Shown: positions 8,633-17,844, counted from the first letter of the stretch. The stretch is DNA of 64,000 nucleotides from Desulfovibrio sp. A2 (GCF_000226255.1 NZ_AGFG01000008.1:1-64000), one strand, 5' to 3'. Made by a program: numbers and translations. Notes: generated by a model from the letters alone, not told the origin.

Positions 8633-8669
8633 GCCCGCGCGGGGGATGCACCATCATTTCCGCGCGGGC
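8633..8669 (+). terminator. GC hairpin between adh and hdrC
   Basis: GCCCGCGCG pairs with CGCGCGGGC across an 18-nt loop, 66 nt after the adh stop. It has no U-tract, so it may attenuate or process the transcript between the highly expressed dehydrogenase and the hdr-flx genes instead of ending it. Confidence 0.45.
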
Positions 8670-8842
8670 GCACAAGGCCCCCACGCCGGTCCCTTCCTTA
8701 AACATGGAGCGGACCAGATCGGCCCGACCGGTTTTGTGACACTGTCCCCACTTGCGCTTTCGGCCGTCGCGGGGAGGAGAGTTCCTTCCCCTTCCCGCGG
8801 CGGCATACGTGAGCGCGCAACCGCAACGTGCCGGGAAACGAC

Positions 8843-9403
8843 ATGGACGTGACCAACCTTGAATCTGTCCGCGACGACGACTTCATCCATGCGGTCATGG
8901 AGGAGAGCGGGCAGGATCTTACGCACTGTTACCAGTGCGGCAACTGTACGGCGGGGTGTCCGTGCGGGTTCGCCTACGACATCCAGGTCAGCCAGATCAT
9001 GCGCAACCTGCAGGCGGGCCGGAAGGACAAGGTGCTGAACAGCCGTTCCATCTGGCTGTGCCTGTCCTGCTCCAGCTGCACCACCCGCTGTCCCAACAAC
9101 ATCGACGTGGCGCGGGTGATGGACGTTCTGCGCCACATCGCCCGGCGCGAGGGCCGGGTGGCCGAGAGGGGCGTTACCACCTTCTGGGACGCCTTCCTCG
9201 CTTCCGTGCGCAAGCACGGCCGGGTCTACGAACTGGGCGTGGTGGCCAACTACGTGGCTCGCACCGGCAGGGTATGGACCGACATAGATCTGCTGCCGCG
9301 CATTGCGCCCAAGGGCAAACTTTCCCCCATGCCGCACGGCATCCAGGGCCGGGACGAGATCGCCCGCATCTTCCAGCGCTACGAGGAGGAAAGGACGCGA
9401 TGA
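8843..9403 (+). CDS. hdrC: heterodisulfide reductase subunit C (HdrC)
   Basis: A 186-residue iron-sulfur protein with the two HdrC cysteine clusters CYQCGNCTAGCP and CLSCSSCTTRCP, each typical of a [4Fe-4S] site. It passes electrons between HdrA and HdrB in the soluble heterodisulfide reductase. The ATG at 8843 gives the usual N terminus; a GTG at 8828 is the alternative and neither has a strong ribosome site. Its TGA overlaps the hdrB start as ATGA, so translation is coupled. It is the first gene of hdrCBA-flx. Confidence 0.93.
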   Translation: MDVTNLESVRDDDFIHAVMEESGQDLTHCYQCGNCTAGCPCGFAYDIQVSQIMRNLQAGRKDKVLNSRSIWLCLSCSSCTTRCPNNIDVARVMDVLRHIARREGRVAERGVTTFWDAFLASVRKHGRVYELGVVANYVARTGRVWTDIDLLPRIAPKGKLSPMPHGIQGRDEIARIFQRYEEERTR

Positions 9404-10380
9404 ATCTCGCCTACTACCCTGGCTGTTCGGGGCTCGGCACCTCGCGCGAGTACGAACGCTCCACCCGGGCCGCCTGCACGGCGCTGGGCGTGAAGCTCAC
9501 GGACATCCCGGACTGGAGCTGCTGCGGCTCCACCCCGGCCCACGCGCTGGAACACGCGCTGTCCGGCGCGCTTTCGGCTCGCAATCTGGTGGGCGCGGCC
9601 AAGGTTGGCTGCGACACCGTGGCCACCCCCTGTCCGAGCTGTCTTTCCAACCTCAAGACCGCCCGACACCGCATGGCCGACGACGGCTTTCGCGCCAAGG
9701 TGGGCCGTCTGCTGGATCAGCCTGCCGAGAAGCTGGCCGACCTGCCCGACGTCCAGTCGGTGCTGGAAACGCTGGTGACCCGCGTGGGGCTGGACGCCAT
9801 CCGCGCCAAGGTGCGCCAGCCGCTGGCCGGGCTGCGCGTGGCCCCCTATTACGGCTGCATCATGACCCGCCCGGCGGATGTCATGCGCTTCGACGATCCG
9901 GAAAACCCCACTTCCATGGACGACCTGCTCACCGCGCTGGGCGCCGAGGTGGTGCCCTTCCCCTACAAGGTGGAATGCTGCGGGGCCTCGTACGGCGTCA
10001 CCCGGCGGGACATCGTGGCCCGGCTTTCCGGGCGGCTGCTGGGCGCGGCGCGCGACGCCGGCGCTCACGCCGTGGTGGTGGCCTGCCCGCTGTGCCAGAT
10101 GAACCTGGACCTGCGCCAGACGCAGGTGGAATGGCCCGGCGGCAGGGCCGTGGACATGCCGGTGTTCTACTTCACCCAGTTGCTGGGGCGCGCCCTGGGC
10201 GTGCCGGACGCGGAACTGGGGCTGGAGCAGCTGTGCGTGGACCCGGCCATCGCCTTCCGCCGCGCGGCGCAGGCCGTTGCGGCACGCCAGGCCGAAGAGG
10301 CCGCTCTGGCCGCCAAGGCCGCAGCCAAGGCCGCCCAGGCCAAACAGGCCGCCTCGGCGAATGAAGGGGGCAGGGCATGA
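9400..10380 (+). CDS. hdrB: heterodisulfide reductase subunit B (HdrB)
   Basis: A 326-residue catalytic subunit. Two CCG domains are visible: YYPGC...WSCCGS...PCPSC near residues 5-80 and YYGC...VECCGAS...CPLC near 150-235, which hold the noncubane [4Fe-4S] clusters that split disulfides in characterised HdrB. The start at 9400 overlaps the hdrC stop. The last 40 residues are an Ala/Lys/Gln-rich tail after the conserved domain. The bacterial disulfide substrate is not known from sequence; DsrC has been proposed for sulfate reducers. The stop overlaps hdrA as ATGA. Confidence 0.93.
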   Translation: MNLAYYPGCSGLGTSREYERSTRAACTALGVKLTDIPDWSCCGSTPAHALEHALSGALSARNLVGAAKVGCDTVATPCPSCLSNLKTARHRMADDGFRAKVGRLLDQPAEKLADLPDVQSVLETLVTRVGLDAIRAKVRQPLAGLRVAPYYGCIMTRPADVMRFDDPENPTSMDDLLTALGAEVVPFPYKVECCGASYGVTRRDIVARLSGRLLGAARDAGAHAVVVACPLCQMNLDLRQTQVEWPGGRAVDMPVFYFTQLLGRALGVPDAELGLEQLCVDPAIAFRRAAQAVAARQAEEAALAAKAAAKAAQAKQAASANEGGRA

Positions 10381-12335
10381 GAATAGGTGTTTTCGTCTGC
10401 CACTGCGGCAGCAACATCGGCGGCACCGTGGACGTGCCCGGCGTGGCCCAGGTGGCCCGCGCCTACCCCGACGTGGTTTTCTCTTCCGACACCATGTACG
10501 CGTGCTCCGAACCGGGGCAGGCGGCCATCGTGGACGCCATCAGGGAACATGCGCTGGACGGCGTGGTGGTGGCCTCGTGCACCCCGCGCATGCACGAGCC
10601 CACCTTCCGCCGCACGGTGGAGCGGGCCGGGCTTAACCGCTACATGTTCGAAATGGCCAACATCCGCGAGCATGTCTCGTGGATCGGCAAGGACCGCGAG
10701 GCCAACAGCAACAAGGCGGCGGAACTGGTCCGCATGGCCGTGGAAAAGCTGCGCCTGAACGCGCCGCTGTACCCCAAGTCGTTCGACGTGACAAAGCGCG
10801 TGCTGGTCATCGGCGGCGGTGTGGCGGGCATCCAGGCCGCGCTGGACTGCGCCGACGGCGGCATCGAAGTGGTGCTGGTGGAGCGCGAGTCGACCATCGG
10901 CGGCAAGATGGCCAAGCTGGACAAGACCTTCCCCACCGTGGACTGTTCCAGCTGCATCCTTGGCCCCAAGATGGTGGACGTGTCCCAGCACCCCAACATC
11001 CGCCTGTACGCCCATGCCGAGGTCGAGAAGATCGGCGGCTACGTGGGCAACTTCAAGGTGGATGTGCGGCGCAAGGCCACCTACGTGGACTGGGAACTGT
11101 GCACCGGCTGCGGCCTGTGCATGGAAAAGTGCCCCAGCAAGAAGTCGCCCGATGCGTTCAACGAGCACGTGGGCGTCACCACCTCCATCAACATTCCGTT
11201 CCCGCAGGCCATCCCCAAGAAGGCCATCATCGATCCCACGTCCTGCCGCCAGTTCGTCAAGGGCAAGTGCGGCGTGTGCGCCAAGGTTTGCCCCACGGGG
11301 GCCATCCGCTACGACATGGAAGACCAGGTGGTCACCGAGGAAGTGGGGGCCATCATCACGGCCACGGGCTACGACCTGTTCGACTACACCAGGTACGCGG
11401 AATACGGCGGCGGGCGCTATCCGGACGTGATCACGTCCTTGCAGTACGAGCGGCTGCTGTCGGCGTCCGGCCCCACGGGCGGGCACGTCAAACGCCCGTC
11501 CGATGGAAAAGAGCCTAAAACAGTGGTGTTCATCCAGTGCGTGGGCTCGCGCGACCGCTCGGTGGACCGTCCGTACTGCAGCGGCTTCTGCTGCATGTAC
11601 ACCGCCAAGCAGGCGGTGCTGACCAAGGACCACATCCCCGATTCGCGCAGCTACGTGTTCTACATGGACATCCGCGCCAACGGGAAGATGTACGAGGAAT
11701 TCACCCGCCGGGCCATGGAGGAATACGGCGTGCAGTACGTGCGCGGCCGCGTGTCCATGATCGTCCCGCAGGGCGACAAATACCTGGTGCGCGGGGTGGA
11801 TACGCTGCTCGGCGAACAGGTGGAGGTGCCCGCCGACCTGGTGGTGCTGGCCGTGGGGGCGGAATCGTCCCACGGTGCGCCGCAACTGGCCGAAAAGCTG
11901 CGCATCTCGTACGACAACTACGGCTTCTTCATGGAAAGCCATTGCAAGCTGCGTCCGGTGGAAACCAATACCGCGGGGGTCTACCTTGCCGGTGCGTGCC
12001 AGGGCCCCAAGGACATTCCGTCCTCGGTGGGGCAGGGCAGCGCGGCGGCGGCCAAGGTGCTGGGCCTCTTCTCGCGCGGCAGGCTGGAAAGCGATCCGCA
12101 GATCTCGCAGGTGGACGTGCGCCGCTGCGTGGGCTGCGGCAAGTGCATCACCACCTGTCCCTACGGGGCCATCGAATGGATGGAACTGCGCGGCGAGATG
12201 AAGGCCCGCGTCATTGAAACGGTGTGCCAGGGCTGCGGCATCTGCACGGTCACCTGCCCGCAGGGGGCCATCCAGCTGCAGCACTTCACCGACAACCAGA
12301 TCCTCGCGGAGGTCAACGCACTATGCCTGTCCTGA
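10377..12335 (+). CDS. hdrA: heterodisulfide reductase subunit A (HdrA)
   Basis: A 652-residue flavin and iron-sulfur subunit. It opens with the typical VFVCHCGSNIGG, has an FAD Rossmann motif VLVIGGGVAG near residue 142, CSSCILGPKM near 193, two ferredoxin motifs near 240-300 (CTGCGLCMEKC, CGVCAKVC) and a C-terminal ferredoxin pair near 583 and 618 (CVGCGKCITTC, CQGCGICTVTC). In methanogens HdrA is the site of flavin-based electron bifurcation. Here it should join HdrBC to the Flx flavoprotein. The gene overlaps hdrB by 4 bp and flxCD by 13 bp. Confidence 0.94.
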   Translation: MRIGVFVCHCGSNIGGTVDVPGVAQVARAYPDVVFSSDTMYACSEPGQAAIVDAIREHALDGVVVASCTPRMHEPTFRRTVERAGLNRYMFEMANIREHVSWIGKDREANSNKAAELVRMAVEKLRLNAPLYPKSFDVTKRVLVIGGGVAGIQAALDCADGGIEVVLVERESTIGGKMAKLDKTFPTVDCSSCILGPKMVDVSQHPNIRLYAHAEVEKIGGYVGNFKVDVRRKATYVDWELCTGCGLCMEKCPSKKSPDAFNEHVGVTTSINIPFPQAIPKKAIIDPTSCRQFVKGKCGVCAKVCPTGAIRYDMEDQVVTEEVGAIITATGYDLFDYTRYAEYGGGRYPDVITSLQYERLLSASGPTGGHVKRPSDGKEPKTVVFIQCVGSRDRSVDRPYCSGFCCMYTAKQAVLTKDHIPDSRSYVFYMDIRANGKMYEEFTRRAMEEYGVQYVRGRVSMIVPQGDKYLVRGVDTLLGEQVEVPADLVVLAVGAESSHGAPQLAEKLRISYDNYGFFMESHCKLRPVETNTAGVYLAGACQGPKDIPSSVGQGSAAAAKVLGLFSRGRLESDPQISQVDVRRCVGCGKCITTCPYGAIEWMELRGEMKARVIETVCQGCGICTVTCPQGAIQLQHFTDNQILAEVNALCLS

Positions 12336-13807
12336 AGGGGAAGGAACTCCGCGTCGTAGGGTTCCTGTGCAACTGGTGCTCGTACGGCGGCGCCGACACC
12401 GCCGGGGTCGGGCGATTCTCGCAGCCCACGGACCTGCGCATCATCCGCGTGCCCTGCTCGGGCCGCGTGGATCCCATGTTCGTGGTGAAAGCGCTGCTGG
12501 GCGGCGCGGACGGGGTGCTGGTCTCCGGCTGCCACCCGCGCGACTGTCACTACAGCCAGGGCAACTTCTACGCCCGGCGTCGGCTTGAAACGCTGAAGAC
12601 CTTCCTGCCCGCCCTGGGCATCGACCCGGACCGTTTCCAGTATACCTGGGTTTCCGCGTCGGAAGGGCAGCGCTGGAAGAATGTGGTCTCCACGTTCGTG
12701 GAAAAGGTGCACCAGCTGGGGCACGCCCCGCGCATCGAAGAGGCCGCCCCGTATCTGCCGCTGGCGGAAAAGGGCGACACCCTGCCCGCGCCGCTGCGCC
12801 CGCTTGCCTGGCCCGCGGCGGGAACGCTGACCGCGTCGCTGGAGCAGCTGCGCGAAAAGATCCGCGCGGCGCTGCCGGAACTGGATTGTGTCATCGGCTG
12901 GCAGCAGGGCTTCGACGCGCTGCACGCCACGCCGCTGTTCATGCGCAAGCCCGAGGACGTGGACAAGCTGACCTGGGGCCCGCTGAACGTGCACAACCTG
13001 GCCACCTACCTGCCGCAGTTCAAGAACCGCAAGGTGGGCGTGGTGGTGAAGGGGTGCGACAGTCGCTCGGTCATCGAGCTGTTGCAGGAAAAGCTGGTGG
13101 AGCCCGACAACGTGCGGGTGTTCGGCATGGCCTGCGAGGGCGTGGTGGATGTGGAGCGCGTGCGCAAGGCCATGGAGCCCGCTGAAGGCGCTGCCTGCAC
13201 CGACGTGGCCCCGGCGGCGGTGGCGGTGGAAGGCGACGGACTGGCCTTTGAAGGCGATACCCCGGTCCGCCTCAAGCTGGCCGACGTGGTGGCCGAAAAG
13301 TGCCGCACCTGCGACACCCCTGTGCCCCTGCTGGGCGACGTGGTGGAGGGCAACGCCTCCGCCCCGGCGGGCCCCGGTCCCGACGCCCCGCCCAGTCTCG
13401 AAGCCCTGGACGCCATGACCCCGGAACAGCGGCGCGGCTTCTGGCGCGCCCAGATGGACCGCTGCTTGCGCTGCTACGCCTGCCGCAACGCGTGCCCCAT
13501 GTGCGTGTGCCGCGACCACTGCATCGCCGAAAGCCGCGACCCGCACTGGACCACCCAGGAAGGCAACGTGCGCGAGAAGCTGCAGTTCCAGGTCATCCAC
13601 GCCCTGCACCTGGCCGGGCGCTGCACAGAATGCGGCGAATGCCAGCGGGCCTGCCCGGTAAACATCCCGGTGCTGGCCCTCAAGCAATGGATGAACCGCT
13701 CGGTGCTCACCCTGTTCGACTACCGCGCTGGCGTTGACGTGAACGCGGTGCCGCCGCTGCTGGCCTTTGCCGTGGAAGAAAAGAACATCAAGGAGCATGG
13801 GCTGTGA
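12323..13807 (+). CDS. flxCD: FlxCD: MvhD-like domain fused to a multi-cluster ferredoxin subunit
   Basis: A 494-residue protein; the start is set by GGAGG 10 nt before ATG 12323. Residues about 9-140 are MvhD-like (GFLCNWCSYGGAD, PCSGRVDP, GCHPRDCHY), the module that wires a partner to HdrA through a [2Fe-2S] centre. The remainder resembles F420 hydrogenase/formate dehydrogenase beta-type subunits with CRTC, CLRCYACRNACPMC and CTECGECQRACP cysteine sets. Flx proteins C and D are separate in some anaerobes, so this is a fusion, as I recall for D. vulgaris. Its stop overlaps the next start. Confidence 0.88.
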   Translation: MPVLKGKELRVVGFLCNWCSYGGADTAGVGRFSQPTDLRIIRVPCSGRVDPMFVVKALLGGADGVLVSGCHPRDCHYSQGNFYARRRLETLKTFLPALGIDPDRFQYTWVSASEGQRWKNVVSTFVEKVHQLGHAPRIEEAAPYLPLAEKGDTLPAPLRPLAWPAAGTLTASLEQLREKIRAALPELDCVIGWQQGFDALHATPLFMRKPEDVDKLTWGPLNVHNLATYLPQFKNRKVGVVVKGCDSRSVIELLQEKLVEPDNVRVFGMACEGVVDVERVRKAMEPAEGAACTDVAPAAVAVEGDGLAFEGDTPVRLKLADVVAEKCRTCDTPVPLLGDVVEGNASAPAGPGPDAPPSLEALDAMTPEQRRGFWRAQMDRCLRCYACRNACPMCVCRDHCIAESRDPHWTTQEGNVREKLQFQVIHALHLAGRCTECGECQRACPVNIPVLALKQWMNRSVLTLFDYRAGVDVNAVPPLLAFAVEEKNIKEHGL

Positions 13808-14898
13808 TGAGCTTCGCACGATACATCGCGCGCGGCGAACTTGCCCGCGCCCTCGACGACATGGCAAGGGGCCGCGTGGCCTACGCACCCCGCAGGGAAG
13901 GCGACGCCGTGGTCTTCCGCCCCCGCGCGGAAGGCGAGGAACCGCTGCTGGCCCGCGCCACGGTGCCGCCCAAGGGCGTCATCTTTCCGCAGAGCGAGCG
14001 GCTGTTCGCCTTCATCCGCGAAAAGGATCCCAACGATCCCGGCCGCACCACCGTGCGGCTGGATTCCACCGTGGACATCGAACCGGCGCTGATCTTCGGC
14101 GGCCGCCCGTGCGACGCGCGCGGCTTCCACATCTTCGACCGGGTGTACCTGAACGGCCCCTACCGCGACCCGTACTACGCGGCGCGGCGCGAGGCCACCG
14201 TGGTGGTCACCCTGGCCTGCACCAAGGCCGGGTCCACCTGCTTCTGCCACTGGACCGGCTGCGGTCCAGCCGATGCCACCGGATCGGACATCCTGCTGAC
14301 GCCCGTCGGCGGTGGTGACGAGGGTGGTTTCGTGGCCATGGCCGTCACCGAGCGTGGCTGTGCCGTGCTGGAACAGGCCAACCTGCCTGAGGCCGACGCC
14401 GCCCGCATGGACGCGGCCCAGGCCGTGCATGCGGCCACCCAGGCGGCGCTGGATGCCCAAAGCCCGGCCCCGGACCTGTCCGCCACCCCCGCGCGCCTGC
14501 TGGAACGCTTCAGCGACGCCGACTTCTGGCGCGACATGTCGGACAAGTGTCTGTCCTGCGGGGCGTGCACCTACCTGTGCCCCACTTGCTACTGCTTCAA
14601 CATCACCGACGAGAACGACGGCGGCGACGGCATGCGCGGCAGGCGGCTGCGCAGCTGGGACAACTGCATGTCCTCGCTGTTCACCCGCGAGGCCAGCGGC
14701 CACAACCCGCGCATGGGCAAGGCCCTGCGCCTGCGCAACCGTGTGGGCCACAAGTTCTCGTACTACCCGCAACTGCACGAGGGCGTGGTGTCGTGCAACG
14801 GCTGCGGCCGCTGCATCACCGGCTGCCCGGTGTCCGTGGACATCCGCGAGATGGTGGTGCGCGCCACCCAAGCCAATGAGGAGACCCCCAATGCCTGA
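13804..14898 (+). CDS. flxB: FlxB: iron-sulfur subunit (AsrA-like)
   Basis: A 364-residue protein with C-terminal ferredoxin motifs CLSCGACTYLCPTCYC and CNGCGRCITGCP, related to subunit A of anaerobic sulfite reductase. It should relay electrons between the FlxA flavin and FlxCD/HdrA. Two adjacent starts are possible, GTG 13804 and ATG 13807; an AGGAG at 13791-13795 suits either. It overlaps flxCD by 4 bp and flxA by 8 bp. An FCHWTGCG element near residue 150 adds two more cysteines. Confidence 0.87.
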   Translation: MMSFARYIARGELARALDDMARGRVAYAPRREGDAVVFRPRAEGEEPLLARATVPPKGVIFPQSERLFAFIREKDPNDPGRTTVRLDSTVDIEPALIFGGRPCDARGFHIFDRVYLNGPYRDPYYAARREATVVVTLACTKAGSTCFCHWTGCGPADATGSDILLTPVGGGDEGGFVAMAVTERGCAVLEQANLPEADAARMDAAQAVHAATQAALDAQSPAPDLSATPARLLERFSDADFWRDMSDKCLSCGACTYLCPTCYCFNITDENDGGDGMRGRRLRSWDNCMSSLFTREASGHNPRMGKALRLRNRVGHKFSYYPQLHEGVVSCNGCGRCITGCPVSVDIREMVVRATQANEETPNA

Positions 14899-15778
14899 CG
14901 CCATCACCCCGCAAGCGGGCGTGCACGCCACCACCCTGGGCACGGGGTTCACCGACAATCCCTACCTGCCCGACGTGGCCACCGTGCTCGAAACCGTGCA
15001 GGAAACCCCGGCCATCAAGACCCTGCGCGTACGCATCGACGATCCGGCGCGCATGGAATCCTTCCGCTTCAACCCCGGCCAGGTGGGCCAGCTTTCGCTG
15101 TTCGGCGTGGGCGAATCCACCTTCGTCATCAACTCGCCGCCCACCCGCATGGACTACCTGCAGTTCAGCATCATGCGCGCGGGCGAGGTGACCGCCGCCC
15201 TGCACGGCCTGAAGCCCGGCGACAAGGTGGGCGTGCGCGCCCCGCTGGGCAACTGGTTTCCGTACGAGGACATGCGCGGCAAGGACATCGTGTTCGTGGG
15301 CGGGGGCATCGGCATGGCCCCGTTGCGCACGCTGCTGCTGTACATGCTGGACAACCGCGCCGACTACGGCAACATCACGCTGCTGTACGGGGCGCGGACG
15401 CCCACTGACATGGCCTTCCGTGACGACGTGCAGGAATGGCTGGGCCGCTCCGACATGCAGACCACGCTGACCGTGGACCAGGCCCCGGAAGATTGGCCGC
15501 ACCGCGCGGGGTTGATCCCCCACGTGCTGCTGGACCTGGCCCCGTCCAATGCCAACAGCGTGGCCGTGCTGTGCGGCCCGCCCATCATGATCAAGTTCAC
15601 GGTGGAGGCGCTGAAGAAGCTGCACTTCGCCGACGAGCAGATATACACCACGCTGGAACGGCGCATGAAGTGCGGCATCGGCATCTGCGGGCGCTGCAAC
15701 ATCGGCACGAAGTACGTATGTGTGGACGGGCCGGTGTTTACCTATGCTGAATTGAAGGATTTACCCAACGAGCTCTAG
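14891..15778 (+). CDS. flxA: FlxA: FAD/NAD(P)-binding oxidoreductase (AsrB/ferredoxin reductase type)
   Basis: A 295-residue flavoprotein and the last gene of the cluster. An FAD-binding barrel with the RxxxF/S-type stretch GESTFVINSPPTR is followed by an NAD(P)-binding part with VFVGGGIGMAPLRTL, and a C-terminal CGIGICGRC...YVC four-cysteine motif that binds [2Fe-2S] in the PyrK/AsrB family. This should be the NADH entry point: in the published D. vulgaris model FlxABCD oxidises or makes NADH while HdrABC handles the disulfide, coupling ethanol metabolism to ferredoxin. The start at 14891 gives the standard length. Confidence 0.9.
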   Translation: MPDAITPQAGVHATTLGTGFTDNPYLPDVATVLETVQETPAIKTLRVRIDDPARMESFRFNPGQVGQLSLFGVGESTFVINSPPTRMDYLQFSIMRAGEVTAALHGLKPGDKVGVRAPLGNWFPYEDMRGKDIVFVGGGIGMAPLRTLLLYMLDNRADYGNITLLYGARTPTDMAFRDDVQEWLGRSDMQTTLTVDQAPEDWPHRAGLIPHVLLDLAPSNANSVAVLCGPPIMIKFTVEALKKLHFADEQIYTTLERRMKCGIGICGRCNIGTKYVCVDGPVFTYAELKDLPNEL

Positions 15779-16138
15779 CCGCAAGTTGGCTTTTGCCCGC
15801 TGGCTGACCGACCCGAAGGGCGCAGGGCGTGCCCGTTAAGCGAGCTTGCGAGCTTTACGGGCATTGAGGGCAGCGCTGTCAACCGGCGCCCGCCATGCGG
15901 TCGAATACGAGAAGAGCGCTTTGCGGACCTGCCCCGTAAGGTTCGCTACGCTTACCAAACGGGGCATGCATGCTCCCGCTTGGCGGGCTTGGTTTCCTCG
16001 CCAGCGAACAAAATCCTGCTTTGCGGGCGGGAGTGCTGGCGGATGGGATAATCGCTCACCGCCAGCAGTGAGAGTACTTTCGTAAAGTCCACAAGCCCCC
16101 GGCGCGGAAATGCCGTGCCGGGGACCTACGGAGAGCAT
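15779..16138. other. structured gene-free stretch with nested inverted repeats
   Basis: A 360-bp gap without a believable gene. Besides the hairpin at 15831-15862 it contains GCCCCGTAAG...CTTACCAAACGGGGC (15931-15965) and CTCCCGC at 15973 pairing with GCGGGAG near 16027-16033. The short frames here have no ribosome sites. It could be an operon 3' end, a leader of the next gene, or a non-coding RNA. Confidence 0.5.
15831..15862 (+). terminator. hairpin after the hdr-flx operon
   Basis: GCCCGTTAAGC pairs, with small bulges, with GAGCTTTACGGGC about 55 nt after the flxA stop. There is no clear U-tract. It is the most likely 3' end of the long operon transcript. Confidence 0.5.
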
Positions 16139-16630
16139 ATGGCCGAGTTCTTCAACGCCGCAGACGTCACCGCCGCCGCCATCCGCATCGAGCAGCGCGG
16201 CCAGGATGTGTACCGCCAGGCCGTGGCCATGGCCATCAAGCCCGACGTCAAGGCGCTGTTCGAGCACCTTGCCGCGGAAGAGGCCAAGCACGAGGCGACC
16301 TTCCGCGCCATGGCCGACCGCATCGGCCCCGTGGAACTGCCCGCGTGGAGCATTGCCGCCGAGTACGTGGAATACCTGCACGCGCTGCTCGATTCGCACG
16401 CGCTGTTCACCCAGACCGGCACCCTGACCTCGCTCAAGGGAGCGGCCGACGACCACGCCGCCGCCCTGCGCATGGCCATCCAGTTCGAGAAGGATACCTT
16501 GCTGTTCTTCACCGAAATGCGCGACCTGGTGCCCGCCTCCGAAAAGGCGACGGTGGATGCCTGCATCGCGGAAGAACGCGCCCACCTGCGCGCCCTTACC
16601 GCCATGCTGGCCCAGGCGGCGCACAGCTAG
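16139..16630 (+). CDS. ferritin-like / rubrerythrin-type diiron protein
   Basis: A 163-residue all-helical protein. Glutamate and histidine patterns typical of a ferritin-like diiron four-helix bundle are present: RIEQRGQDVY, AAEEAKHEATF, QFEKDTLLFFTEM and AEERAHLRAL. There is no C-terminal rubredoxin-type Cys4 domain, so it is rubrerythrin-like but not a full rubrerythrin. The start at 16139 follows GGAGAGC; frames further upstream lack support. Its place beside oxygen-sensitive Hdr/Flx and Fe-alcohol dehydrogenase genes suggests iron handling or peroxide protection. Confidence 0.85.
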   Translation: MAEFFNAADVTAAAIRIEQRGQDVYRQAVAMAIKPDVKALFEHLAAEEAKHEATFRAMADRIGPVELPAWSIAAEYVEYLHALLDSHALFTQTGTLTSLKGAADDHAAALRMAIQFEKDTLLFFTEMRDLVPASEKATVDACIAEERAHLRALTAMLAQAAHS

Positions 16631-16637
16631 CCTTTTG

Positions 16638-16659
16638 CGCACCGGCGGCCGCCGGTGCG
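16638..16659 (+). terminator. perfect 22-bp palindrome after the ferritin-like gene
   Basis: CGCACCGGCGG and its exact complement abut 7 bp after the stop. It forms a strong hairpin without a U-tract. The rest of the 305-bp gap to the next gene shows only another GC-rich inverted repeat near 16668-16702. Confidence 0.5.
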
Positions 16660-16935
16660 TGCACGTTCCGCGCGCGACGACTGACGCAACGGCGCGCGCG
16701 GGGCCGAACCGCACATGGGTGCGGAACGGCGCAATGGAGGGGCGGACGGCCGGAAAGAGGCACCCGGCCGTCCGTCATCTCCAGGCAGCAGCGTTCCTTG
16801 TCCGCCCCCGCAGCCTCCCGTGGGGTGGAGGATTCCGGCGCGCCGCACGCCGTGGTGCGGGCATGTTCCCGCCAGCGCGCCGGCCAGACCGCCGGGGTGC
16901 GCGCCCGCGCCGCCCGGCCAGCACGGGAGGCGTTC

Positions 16936-17844
16936 GTGTTCCATCCATCCCCCTTCGGCATTTCTCCCTTCGACGATCCGAGCGTTGCGCCGCAGCCCCC
17001 GGCGGTCCAGCCCGGTGCCCCGGGCGGCGTGCCCGCGTGGAGCATCGCGGACGAGCGCGCCTTTTGCGACCACATGCCCTCGCTGTTCCTGGCCTCGGAC
17101 CTGTTCGCCGCCACCTACCTGCGCGCCGGCCGCCATTGCCTGCGCCCGGTGACGCCGCTGGCGCTTTCCACCGCTGTTACCTGCGAGGGGCCATGGCTGG
17201 ATCAGGGCGACCTGGACGCCTACCTGGCCTGCGTGCTGCTGGCCCTGCACCAGGGCGTGCGCACCCCACGCCTGCGCTGCCCGGCCGATGAGCCCGCGCG
17301 GTTGGCCGGTCTGGGGGGCAGGGCGGGGGCGGCGCGGTTCACCGCGCGGCTGCACCGCCTGCACGAGGCGCGCGTGGCCTGCCGCGACGGCCGGTTCTCG
17401 GCGCGAATGCAACTGCTTTCCGCCGTGGTGCGCGACGAGGCCTCGGCCACGCTGCGCATAGAGTTCGGGCCGGAACCCTTCGAGGCCCTGCGCAGCGCGC
17501 CGGGCGCGGCGCGCTTCATCGCCGACAGGGCGGCGCTGGGCCGCGACGGGCTTGGCAAATGGCTGCTGGGCGTGGCCTGGACCCTGCGCGAAACCTGCCT
17601 GATCGACCCGCACCGGCTGCAATCCATGGTGCCCAAAGGCAAAGGCCGGGATATCCTGCCGCTGTTGCAGGAATTCGCCCGGCGTGGTTATATCCGCGAC
17701 ATGGTCACCCGTTCCGACGGGCTCGTGATCGTGCAGCCGGTCCACCGGCCCGGAAGCCCGCGTGCCGCCGGAGGGGACGCCGTTACCGCCGCGTGTGGGC
17801 GCGGGGGTGCGGATGCGCCGCCGGTGTGCAGGCTGCTGACCTAG
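16936..17844 (+). CDS. conserved-looking protein of unknown function
   Basis: A 302-residue protein. The GTG at 16936 is chosen because GGGAGG lies 6 nt upstream; the longer open frame upstream lacks a site and is low-complexity. No catalytic motif is evident. The central part (DLDAYLACVLLALHQG, RLHRLHEARV, RIEFGPEPFEALRS) and the end (GKWLLGVAWTLRE, LPLLQEFARRGYI) read like winged-helix DNA-binding proteins and faintly recall TrfA-type replication initiators, but I cannot confirm this. No membrane or signal sequences. It lies between the ferritin-like gene and the second alcohol dehydrogenase; I recall a hypothetical gene at the same place in D. vulgaris. Confidence 0.72.
   Translation: MFHPSPFGISPFDDPSVAPQPPAVQPGAPGGVPAWSIADERAFCDHMPSLFLASDLFAATYLRAGRHCLRPVTPLALSTAVTCEGPWLDQGDLDAYLACVLLALHQGVRTPRLRCPADEPARLAGLGGRAGAARFTARLHRLHEARVACRDGRFSARMQLLSAVVRDEASATLRIEFGPEPFEALRSAPGAARFIADRAALGRDGLGKWLLGVAWTLRETCLIDPHRLQSMVPKGKGRDILPLLQEFARRGYIRDMVTRSDGLVIVQPVHRPGSPRAAGGDAVTAACGRGGADAPPVCRLLT

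Noticed and set aside
15846..16085. An 80-codon plus-strand frame in the flx/ferritin spacer
   Set aside because: No ribosome site, and it runs through several inverted repeats.
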